Made by a program: the position numbers and the translations under genes. Positions 1 through 10,393 of a stretch of DNA of 64,000 nt are shown here, piece after piece. Every line of letters starts with the position of its first letter. Position 1 is the stretch's first letter. Origin of the DNA: Ceratodon purpureus (taxonomy: Eukaryota > Streptophyta > Bryopsida > Pseudoditrichales > Ditrichaceae); the NCBI GenBank assembly GCA_014871385.1, contig CM026431.1, forward strand, positions 11,685,594 through 11,749,593. Reading direction: 5' to 3'. The notes beneath the pieces were generated by a model, which was given only the letters and a program-made list of their open reading frames with translations, had not been told where the DNA came from and searched no databases.

Positions 1-499
1 ACTAGTCTATCATTCCATTCTTTGAATCATGCACAAACATTTTCTTATGCTCATTGATTGTTAGGTCAACAGAGTGTCTATCCCTCATAGGACTCAGTAG
101 TTTTGTCCCTTTATCCAGTGGATACTGTGTCATTGACATCACAAACAGACACTTCATTCACTCCGGCCCCCCCTTGTGGGGCTGGAGTTTTTATCTATCC
201 ATTCTTTGACATTCAGGCAAGCTAATGTCAACTTGCAGACACCAGGTAGACTTGCCACATAATTCCTCATGCCGACTACTTATTCTGTGCTTACATCTCA
301 ACTTCGGTTCCACAATGGTAAATCTCAAATTGTCATTTCCCTTCAGAAAAGATGCCAAAACACAGTGACACAGGTACCGAGAATCAAACATATCTGATCC
401 GGAAGCCAAGTCGGGCCCAAGAGCTTCAGCGATGTGTTGAGATCCGTCAAGTGTCCACAGACTGATCAGGTGGAGCCGCATTCAGTTCTGTGCTTGGCG

Positions 500-1093
500 A
501 TGGAGTGCACTCGCAGATACAGAAACAATGTGAATCAAACCTTCGAGATTCATGTATGCGTCAGCGATTCTAGCGCCGGAATCGCTACCTCCGAACGCCT
601 GCGCTTCGCACTTCTAGACAGCCCATGGTTTCTGAAGCCCTTTGGAATCGTCCTCTGGAGTTTGCTCCATGTGCTTCTCGTGGTGGCCGGAGCTTCTCTT
701 CTGGTCTTGGCTGCGGTTTCCTGGCTGGCGTTATCGCTGTTCTGGGACATCATCTGGTTGCCGCACTGTGCGTTCATAGTGTGCTGTTTACTCCTGTGGG
801 GAATAGTATGCTTGATCTGGTCGTTGATGAGGCTCAGCTGGTCGCTGATATTCGAGGGTGAGAGGTTACAGCAGATTTGGGATGCGTGCAGGAGGTTTGT
901 GGACTGGTGGGATCCTTCGAAAGTGCCTTCCCGGGGCTTCAGGTGTCAGTTGTTGGAGACGGTGAGCTGGCTTGGGCTGCACTCGACTCGGGAGTATGTT
1001 AAGGGGACTGGGGAATGGTTGAGTCCATGGTGTATATTGTTGGGCAGGTGGTGTGAGGAGGTTGTGCACATGCACGATACTATTTGCATATGA
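500..1093 (+). CDS. Small multi-span membrane protein of unknown family
   Basis: A single open frame of 197 residues starts at the ATG at 500 and stops with TGA at 1091. An in-frame GTG lies upstream at 434, but ATG 500 is preferred because the degenerate tandem copy has its ATG at the equivalent place. The first 45 residues are polar. Residues about 50-115 are strongly hydrophobic, with two or three likely membrane helices rich in Leu, Val and Trp, and they are followed by a Trp-rich basic tail. I do not recognise the family and see no catalytic motif. The tandem copy at 1884-2417 aligns along most of its length, which suggests the frame was once selected. It could still be a lineage-restricted gene or a degenerate one. 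No intron is needed. Confidence 0.4.
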   Translation: MECTRRYRNNVNQTFEIHVCVSDSSAGIATSERLRFALLDSPWFLKPFGIVLWSLLHVLLVVAGASLLVLAAVSWLALSLFWDIIWLPHCAFIVCCLLLWGIVCLIWSLMRLSWSLIFEGERLQQIWDACRRFVDWWDPSKVPSRGFRCQLLETVSWLGLHSTREYVKGTGEWLSPWCILLGRWCEEVVHMHDTICI

Positions 1094-1883
1094 TGTATGC
1101 AATGATGGTGGAGGTCAGATCGGCAGAGATGCGTGTAGTTGTTCGTGCAGGCGATTCGTTTCTCAGTTGAAGTTCCGAATGTGTGTTTTAGGAAGATTGG
1201 AGGGAAAGTTGCGCCAGTGCCACTCAACTTTGACGGTCTCAGAATAAGGTGCACTCGGCTTCCAAAGCAAACCTTGGGTTACGGGAAATGACCTTGATTC
1301 CTTGAAGTTGAACGCATGCTCGAGTACCCCAAATTCAAATGGGCTCCGTCACTGAGGTTTTGTCAAATTAGGGTTGCGCGCAGACGCTTTGTGCGTATTG
1401 ATTTACCCAGGTAGCGGTTGTGGAATTATGGGAGTTGGCTGGCAAGTTGGCTGAGGTTGTCTAGGTTGTGGCCACGTCGCATTATTTTTCTGGCTTGTGC
1501 AATCGACGTGCGAGTGAGCAGTCGGAAGTGTTCCGAAGTGGCCTTGGTGTTATGGGCCAAGTCTCATGTGAGCACCGGCAAGCTCTCATTTTTGCATCGC
1601 CGACATCTGAGCACACAGGAAGTATATTTAGGCTACAATTACTTTCTTTTTGTCAGCCGACCCCCGGCTGGAAATGTCGGCACCCGGATCCATCGATGCA
1701 GCATACGAATGTACTCACTTGCGGATTGAACATAGGATATATAACATGATGTGAAGCATGCCCGGTCCACAAAGGCAGAGTGATGATATATTGAAGCAAC
1801 GATCTGGTGTAATGACTGGAAACGATTGGTACTTGAATTGTGGACAGCGCGAAGCGGAGACAGATCATTTAGCTGTGTAGGCT

Positions 1884-2417
1884 ATGGAGTGCACTGGAGT
1901 GAGAGGAACTGTAGATCAAAGCGTCGAGATTCATGTATACTTCAGCGATCATGGCGCTATAGTTACGAACGCCTCCGCTTCACACTTGGAGCCAGCATGT
2001 GGTTTCCGAAGCCCATGGGAATTCTTTTGTGGCGTGTGTTCCCTGTGATTCTCGTGGGCGGGCCTCCTCTCATGGCCATCTTTGTTAGGGCTTTCGTTTT
2101 GGCGTGCACACTATTGTGACATCACCTTGACCGGCTTCTTCTGTATACATGTAGCGTTTACGCTTTTGTTGGGAACACTATGCTTTTTCTGGTCCGTGAT
2201 GAGGCTCAGTTGGTGTCCGATTCGCGGGAGCGAATTGTTACAACAGGTTAGGGTGGTGTGTTGGCGCTTTACAGAGTGGTGGGAGCCTTCTAAGCTGCGC
2301 GGATGGCTTGAGTAGGGTGGTTGGATTGTTGTGTATCAAGCGTATTGTGCACGAGTTGCGCCTTTTTTGGAGCTTGGTGAGGAGGTTGTGCATATGCACG
2401 ACGCTGTTAGCACCTGA
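1884..2417 (+). pseudogene. Frameshifted tandem copy of the 500-1093 membrane protein gene
   Basis: The start ATGGAGTGCACT is identical to that of the upstream gene, and the DNA stays alignable to the end, including GGTTGTGCA.ATGCACGA close to both stops. Indels move the matching protein between frames: one frame matches the first 25 residues, a second carries the region around residues 35-70, and a third carries the Trp-rich tail (residues like SVMRLSW and FTEWWEPSK). No single frame spans it, so it is read as a pseudogene. Spacing between the two copies is about 1.4 kb. Confidence 0.55.
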
Positions 2418-3316
2418 ATGATCCTAAGGTGGTGGTCAGTTTACCAGAGATTGTTTTTTTTAAATAATCGAGGAGGACTTGGATTGCTTTGAGTTTCTGA
2501 ATCTGCTATATGAGATCATAATAATTCGGGTGACGATAATGAAGGGTCGGAAGGGAGGTTGTTGATGATCGGCAGTGGTTTGGAGCTGGTACTATTGTTG
2601 TGCTGCCTTGCCAATTTGTCGGACAAAACTTTGTCATCGCAGTGGTCGGATTAATGATAGTTTGAAACTCATTGCCTTATAAATGAATAAGTTTTCGTGA
2701 TATATGTATGTCACAACATCTTGGACAAAAGATTTCACAGATTTAACAAGTGATGAGATACTTGATCTATGATTAAACTGAATGCTGGCAATTATAAAGG
2801 CGTGAATGGACAGAGCAACTTAGCATCGCTGCCTGCTGTGAAGTTAGTTGATCATTGTGCTACACTGTGTGTTAGAGAGAATCTGACGAAGCTGGGTTGT
2901 TAGCTCATCGAGGTGCCGTTGTCTATTAGTTAGTTTCAGATTCACATTTGTAGTAAATTTATGTAAGCATTTTCCATCAACAGAAAAAATTGTAAGGTAT
3001 TACCAAGCGATTGTTGAAGCATGCCAAATTCAAATAGCATCGCAATCATGCAAGGTTGCATATTGATTCAAAAATTCACATTATATGCAACACAATTCCT
3101 TACAAATATCTACTCTATAGAAGGAATCGCAAGGCCTACCGGTATATAGTTCCAATTTCAACAGAATGCACTTCTGTAAATTTCGTCAATCGCTCTCTTA
3201 TTCTACAGAGTGTTCTAGTTGTTGAGGCCTCACACACATCCAAGTATTCACAGTGCTACAAACACGGCACACATTGCAGAAATGCGAACGATATTACTAT
3301 GAACAATGTCTTGTGC
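2418..3316. other. Intergenic, no gene seen
   Basis: AT-leaning sequence between the membrane-protein pseudogene and the 3' end of the dehydroascorbate reductase gene. The small open frames here are unconserved and lack splice support. Confidence 0.5.
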
Positions 3317-5716
3317 CTACTCCACCACGCGATCAGGAAGGCTAAATTTCTTTTGCCAACCCTGTATAATCATCTCGTCTGGTGAGTTGGTCTTCTGGAA
3401 ACTCGGGCGGCTTTCCAACAGCTGCACATTACCAAGTTTCACACGCATTCGTCAAACCGAGCGTAGAAATCAACGTTTCCTCATGACCAGGGCTGATGAT
3501 TTGAGCTAGTCTTTTCTCTTAGATCTATCTTCTCAAAATCCCAGCAACTCGAGTTTCTCAGTTTGATCGGAATCAATACACTTGATCATCTGGTGTAAAG
3601 TTGATTACATCTTAAGTCCCCAAGTAAATAAAATGGAATAAGTTCATTATCAGCTAGCATACCTCAATGTATTTATGCAGAGCTGTAAGATCGGCCGGAA
3701 TTTTGAAGTTCATGTAGTGGGCAAGCGCCACACGCATGTGATGAAGCTTTGGAATCAAAGCGTAGTCAGAGTCCGTTGGATTCTTCCCAGCAATGTAAGG
3801 ACCCTGCATATATTACATCAATGATTGAGAATATATCTTCCGGTAAAAATTCACTACGTAGCAGCTGATAGCATTTCGCCTCTTAAATATCAGGTAACCC
3901 AAAGTGTAACTCTATTTCCAATCTTCTGCAATGAATCCATGCAAAAAATATAAAAAATAAGTGATTGTGTACCTTTGTTTTAAGGTGCTCATCCAAAGCA
4001 GCCAACTCCTTCAGGAGCTCTTCTTTGCTCGGATCATCTGCATTCTTGCTCTTCAAATAGTTTGTGAAAGCTTGGAAAATGTTCGCACCTCTGCCAATCC
4101 GAAAATTCAAAGAATAGGTGAGGAATGGACTAGGATACACAATCTCAATATCAGTGGCACTCATGTGAAGACCAAGAAACATAATTTAAATGAAATGATA
4201 GAGCACTAGATGGCCACACTAGACTTACACTTTCTTTAACTCCTGAGGAGTAGCCAGTAAGACTTCTGGGTACTTCTTCTCGAGGTGCTCAGCAATTTTG
4301 TCCGAGTCTTGAATCCACTCATCCCCGTCACGAAGCACAGGCATCAAGCCTGAAGGGTTTTTCTTCATAAACCTGCAGATTTTCCATATGCCCATTTCAA
4401 GAAAAAACCACATCGTAAAAAAGAGAACCGCAAGATGCAGAAGGTATGCTCTACCTGCAGAATTTTTTTAAATTTAAAAAAAAAAAATCCATTCTGAAAG
4501 AATAAATGGAATCCCTCAACCGTAAGAAAAGTTTTAACGTTCTACAGATGTAGAACATACCAGTCAGGCTTGTTATCGCCCTCTTCGATATATGTAGATA
4601 CGTAAGGCAGTTTCTTCTCTGCATAACACAAGGATTTGACACACGATGAGCATAATGCCATAATGTATATGGCTCGACATATTTTATAACTAATTGATAA
4701 TCCACTTGCACCGACAGCAGAAAAAATTGACCAGTATGTACCTTCCAACTCAATGTAAATCCTTTGCGAGAAAGGGCCTGCAACCAAAAAAATTGGTGAT
4801 TATGTTAATCATGAGACGGTCTCCCAAACCTTCCATGTCTCTAACTTTGCATCTCTAATTGGTTCTTATTTCTAAATCCACATTGTTCCAAAACATTCAG
4901 CAACTTCAATCACGGACTGTAGCCGTGGGCCACCTCTATCAAGGGCTTGCATTTGAAATACAACAACCAGGTTCATATCACAGAGTCACTCAGACACTCC
5001 TATTTTCGAAGCTAAGTTACTGCATAAACTGGTACATTGTTCGATATTCTGGTTCGATATAATATAATCACACACACACACATACACACATATTTAATCA
5101 AAACTTTAAGAAAATAATATATGATCAGAATTTATTATCAAAATCCTCTGAAAGACCAGAAACTTGCAAAGTTGACACAAGAAAAGACGAACAACAATCA
5201 CTTCGTAGGAAAGAATCCACTCACAATCGCCTCGCTCCTTGCTAGGGCTTCCCGAACCGGACTTGGCCTTGCCATAAGCTTCCAAATCAACGCCGCCGTG
5301 AGTAGCCATAGCGAACGTCCTGGCCGTGCGTGCAACGTATGTCTCTGGAAAACCGGCTCTAGCACCTTGAACAGGAACCCTAAATGCCAACCGTGTTGAA
5401 GACTCCCGAGTGAACGTCTGAAACTTGTTTATATTTGTGAACAACGGACCTGTACATGCATTCAACAGAGCTCAGTGTGAGAACCCATCCCCATTGTCCC
5501 AGCAACAAGGATATAATCAGCTCCAGATGGGCTCCACATAAATGCATCCATGCAACGTGACATGATCTAAGTTACTTCACCATCAACCCAAACCTCGAAG
5601 GACAAGAGAACTGGCAAACATGAAAGACAAAGACACCAGTGTTCTGATTGCAGTTTTGTTGGTTGCTTACAGATTGCAGTGAAGGCGCGAGTGAGAAGAG
5701 CTCGATGCAGCAACAT
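3317..5716 (-). CDS. DHAR: Dehydroascorbate reductase, organelle-targeted (DHAR)
   Basis: GST-superfamily enzyme that reduces dehydroascorbate to ascorbate with glutathione, part of the ascorbate-glutathione cycle. Eight exons join in phase: 5671-5716, 5225-5449, 4742-4777, 4561-4618, 4229-4372, 3973-4090, 3663-3803 and 3317-3421, giving 290 residues. The catalytic motif GDCPFSQR is split by an intron, with the active-site cysteine at residue 91. The thioredoxin-fold part continues through KKLPY, NPSGLMPVL and the E-HLEKKYPE segment. The C-terminal helical part includes GPYIAGKNPTDSDYALIPKL and ends in QGWQKKF. The first about 62 residues are rich in Arg, Ser and Thr and poor in acids, as expected for a plastid transit peptide. 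A second in-frame Met lies at residue 63 (5309) and could start a cytosolic form. Confidence 0.93.
5073..5094. repeat. CA microsatellite in a DHAR intron
   Basis: Interrupted (CA)n run inside the intron between exons 2 and 3 of the DHAR gene; likely length-variable. Confidence 0.7.
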
Positions 5717-6644
5717 GGTTATGGAGTGAGCGATGATGGGAAGAAGTGCAAGGATTCGGCAACGAAAGCAGGCAAGAGCATGCCTGCCATGTGGGTAGAA
5801 GGCCAAGTGGAGGGGAGCAGGCGGGGGCCAACTGGCGACGGCGTTGCGGGGCTTAATTGGCTACGTCCACCTTGCGCCACGAAGGCAGGCTTTTGCAATT
5901 TCCACCAGGACTTAATGGACGACCTGGATATCGTCTCTCGTGATATTTTTTGTTGAATCAAGCCATGAGTCTCACGATCTCTCTCTCGTCATTGTTCTGG
6001 TTTGCTGATGTTGGTGCTGAGTGACTGAGCAGGGACAACTGAAAGTATCGCTAGTAAGTTGATCTATACCTGCTACCTATGTTTGGAATTGGAGTGAAAT
6101 GGCCCCTGAAATGAGCCCGGAAATGGAATCCGGTACACACTACATTCATGACTACACTAAATTTTCTTCAATTGATTTTCAGCTCGGGATGTTACATCCT
6201 TCGGATTAGGAGCGTCATGTTTTTGTCTACAGGTTCACGTTTTCTACTAGAGTGTTTCTATTGTGATTCTTTCTCGGGCTGTGGGTCAGGTTAGTTGGCA
6301 AGAATAGATCACGTGACAAAGAAGTCACCTATTTGGCAGCCATTATTTATATTCAGTCGATGAATCGTTTTAAAGGTGTTGTTTTAGAAGTGGTGCGCAC
6401 TGACCATTCCGAGTAACCTGTGAAATATGAGAGAGACTATTGTCAAGTAGCCACGGTGTATGCTTAGAACATCAAGTCAGATTAAGAGTATCAAGATGAA
6501 GAGTACGTGATCCTTTTCTGAAAAGAATGGGTTTTAAAATCTTTAATTTGAAAGGATCTCTCTCGTTTGAAAGTTCATTGAACAGATATCAGAGGGTGGA
6601 AAAAAAGGACCATACGGAGCTGTACTACGAATGCAGTCCATCAC
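5717..6644. other. DHAR upstream region, no gene seen
   Basis: About 0.9 kb between the DHAR start codon (minus strand) and the stop codon of the cyclophilin gene, also on the minus strand. It must hold the DHAR promoter. I see no clear TATA box or repeat. Confidence 0.4.
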
Positions 6645-9318
6645 TTAGAAGTCGAAATGCTGCTCAACGCTGACTTTAAATATGACGGGCTTCAGCAATA
6701 TCCGCATGACAGTGCCGCTTGGATGAAGCTCCTGCCTTGTGGGTAATGCCACAAGGCGCTCCAAAGCACGCCAACTGGGTTCCCCGACCACCTGCAGTTA
6801 ACCATACAGTGTGAGATCCTTCATAAAAATATATCTTCCTAATTAAGGGTCGATCCACAATGCACATATATCTAGAGCACCTTTTCACACACAATATGAT
6901 GCACGCCCTAATAAACTTGATTCTGTTTAGAGTTGTTCTTACCGTTCCGAACACAGAAAAACTCCCATTCCACTCATGGTGGTCTTCTAAGCTGAAAAAG
7001 AACTCACTCGTTCCCTGCAAATCATCATCAATCATGGTAGTTTAACTCTTTGTTCATACAAAAGCATTTGCAGTTCTATCATTGTCCTTGGGATGACAAA
7101 ACCTTCTGGACTATTTCTAAGAACAAGAATAGTATTTTTGCTTCACCAGTGGTCCAAGGCCTCATTCCAGCCTCTTGTTTGCATCATGAATGAAAGCCAG
7201 CTACCTCTATACAACACAAATCCGGAACTCATATTGTGCTTCACATCAATAGGAACAAAGGAAAGCGAGATAAAATACCGTAATGAGCGCCACAGTCCCT
7301 TTGCTGTTGTCTAGCTTCGTCTCCAAAGGCAGGTCCTTGTTTTCTTGACGTCCACACGAGTACAACCCACCCTGCAGTAATGCATACCTGCCAGCATAGA
7401 TTATTGAATGTGGTTACTTGACAGAGAGTTATTACCCTGAACAGCGGTAAGGGAGAAGCATCACTACTTTTCCAACTCTCGTTCATTCTCACTCTCGCAG
7501 CAAAAACAAGCAAAGCGAAGCCTCAAGAGATGCCAACTGACAAAACACACACCCCTTGCGAGTGTCGTTTCTTCCATCGTCCATTGTCGGACCTGGAGGC
7601 TCCGCACGGTAGAAACCACATCCATTAAACAAACCTCGACTGACCAAGCTCTGTATCCATCAACACAAGCTCATCAGTAATTCACAGTAAAAACATTATG
7701 GCTTTACCTTGAATCAAGACGAAACTGACGCATTCGAGTAACAATCTTGCTTCTTAAAGCAGCTCTCAAAAATGGCAACACGTCATTCTGGACCTACCTT
7801 TGAAGCAATGGAGACAAGGGCAAAGGACAAAGCCAACTTGATCTGACGACAATTCCAAAATGAGATGTCTCTTACACAAAAGCGCTACTATAGAGATAAA
7901 CCATGACCTTCACAGGAAGAAAAGGATTAGAGACAACCTTCACGTACTGGACAGTTTTAAACGCCATTTCTCGTTTCAGCTCCACTGTGATATCCTGCAA
8001 TATTCCAATACACCCGATTAAATCAACATCACCCCTCAACAAGTAAAGAACTTGGAACTCGCGACTAACTTCAAGTGGCTATAGAGATTCAAGTAAATAT
8101 TAACTGATTATCTACATGAGGCATACTCGCAATCGCAACTGGAGCAGACCTGTATTCACATAAGTATTCTCCGAGACACAAAAAAAAATATGAAAAACAT
8201 GGATCAATGCTTTTTTTGTCAGGATTTAATTCAAAATTCGTTCTGAATTTATCGCGGCTAGAAACGAAAAGAAATCCAAACCAAGTCATGAATAGAGTGT
8301 ACTAAGAAAGGGCAGCAATCAACAGTGTGTAATTCAAAATAATCAACTCTTCATTAAATAACCTTGACTCATTCTATACCGAATGAATTTCTGGCTATTC
8401 TGCGATGGTATATTCTGCGATAACATACTTCGATGCCATTTCATTAATTCACTTAAGAGCAACATACCCCATACTTAGTCGCAAACACAAGACGCTCCTT
8501 TGGTCTCAGCGGATAACCTAACCATTTGCAACCCCCACTTCTCAATATTCAATCTCCATCAAAACCTGATTCATTTACGCAAACTTGAGACATTCCGAAA
8601 ACGAGAGAATGATATAATGCACATGCCTTCGGAACTGAAGCTACAAAATGAAACTAAGTTTACAGCCTGGTTTACACAGCAATCTCTTCACTACAAAAGT
8701 TAAATAAATCGCATTCCCTGAAAAGCAAAACTCCTATTTACAGGACGTCCTTCAGTAAATCGAGATGCAGATGAACAACGAAGAGAATGTTTTTGCTCAA
8801 ATACGCATAAAAAATAAAATCTCAATACAATGAGCTAAAGCAATCATCCTCTTCCTTACAGAATTGTCTTCCTCCCCAAACCAGCACTTGCTACAACTAA
8901 AGAGTGGCATTAGAGGAATATAAAGTTCACAATCTGGTCACTTCGTGACCTGAATCGCAGTTTCTAAGCCATGGAATAGACATTATCTTAAAGGAAAGGA
9001 GAGCATGACCAAGCTATTGTTCACTCGAGAAAAAAATTACGAGATTGTCTCTAATCTCCGCATGTCAATTATTTCCAACGCTCTTACAATCAGCATTCAA
9101 AAGCACATATGCAATGACAGATTAGGGTTGAGCGAGGTAAGACCATGATACTGTGGAATCACGAGCGGCCGCTCGCTGTAGCCCAGAAACGCGGAATCCC
9201 TCGACAATCCTGACGCGAAATTTGCCAACATCGTCACGATCACCACCAGCGAAAGCATCAGGATATCCAAAATCTTATGATGCTCGAAGCACGATGTCAA
9301 TCTCCTCCCGCACTCCAT
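6645..9318 (-). CDS. Cyclophilin-type peptidyl-prolyl cis-trans isomerase-like protein, probably membrane-anchored
   Basis: Five 3' exons join in phase: 7938-7994, 7553-7650, 7279-7387, 6943-7014 and 6645-6791. They encode a divergent cyclophilin fold: DITVELKREMAFKTVQYVK, then SRGLFNGCGFYRAEPP (the FHR-type strand), then YALLQGG, then GTSEFFFSLEDHHEWNGSF and FSVFGTVVGE, ending in LLKPVIFKV. The likely first exon starts at ATG 9318 and encodes a short basic head followed by a hydrophobic segment (ILMLSLVVIVTMLA), a signal anchor or signal peptide. Its donor is not certain: GT after 9172 would join in phase 0, but a small middle exon could be missing. Canonical catalytic residues of CypA are poorly kept, so isomerase activity is doubtful. 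The first-exon region is duplicated at 29.0 kb. Confidence 0.72.
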
Positions 9319-10393
9319 CTTTCACAGTGGATTCTCAGAGGCCCAATTGCCCTAATCCAGAGCCTTTGAACAAAACATTGCGAACAGAAGCAACCCTGAG
9401 AAACCTCGGATTTTCACAACATGCCCTGCAATCGTCAATGATCTTCCAGCAAATCAACAAGACCCATCTCTAGCAGACTCACAAGAGCAGCATGAACCGC
9501 CCACATCACCGCACTTGCTCCAGAATTGAACGCAGTGTGTTCTCACCGACTACGTAACCATTTTTTATCCGGAGAACTGGCTAACAACTGCTTCTGATAA
9601 TAGGCAGACAAAATTCAAGAGCTGAACTATCCTATCATGCATTTGTGAAGACTGACAATACAACCATTGCATCGATGTGATCACACCAAATTTGATCACA
9701 CCACTTCGTCGTGTGCATTTTGAACGCTTGCGCCAGCGTGGACGCATCTTCATCTGGGTCCAGCATAGATTCTGCTCCGTTTTCTTCATTCATCGTCCCA
9801 TGCAAACTGTTTTCTAGACACAAGAACGGCACGATAAACAACGAATCGTGCACCCACTTGGGCTTTCCGCGAGCTGAAGTGCTGCGAGGTTCTGTGGTTT
9901 GAGACGAGGATGCGTGATGAGGGAAAACATGGTATGTTTGTGCTGGGCATGTGACTTGTCATGGTCTTTCTGTTCTACTTGTTTTGGCAGTTTTGTGAAG
10001 AGTGAGAAGAGATTCACTCTTTTTGAGTGCTGTTCCTTAAAACCTAGTTAGTATGTGCCTCAGACACAAAGTATTATGCGTCTGTTATCTATTCAAAGTC
10101 TTAATACATGGTCAGAGTACAAGGATGTAAGATAAGAATTGCAGGTATGATCACTACTGTGGTCTGTGATTCAAACAATGGTTCGAGTGCAGATTCTCTT
10201 GCATCAGTTGACTACAACAATGCATCTTAACTGAGCGCACACTGTGGTGTGATTTGCTTGAGAATCAAGTAGTTGTAGCCCCAACTCATATTTACCAGAA
10301 AAAAGAAGACAATTTGTCATTGAATTGACAAGAACCATCTCTTTCTTTCAAACCTGTACTCTTTCTTTCTAACCTCTAGCTTTCACACATATC
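9319..10393. other. Cyclophilin upstream region and 3' flank of paralogue 1
   Basis: No gene is seen. Most of this stretch recurs at 29.05-30.15 kb with many small changes, and its right half also recurs at about 20.74-21.15 kb. It is part of the segmental duplication that carries the paralogue genes. Confidence 0.6.
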
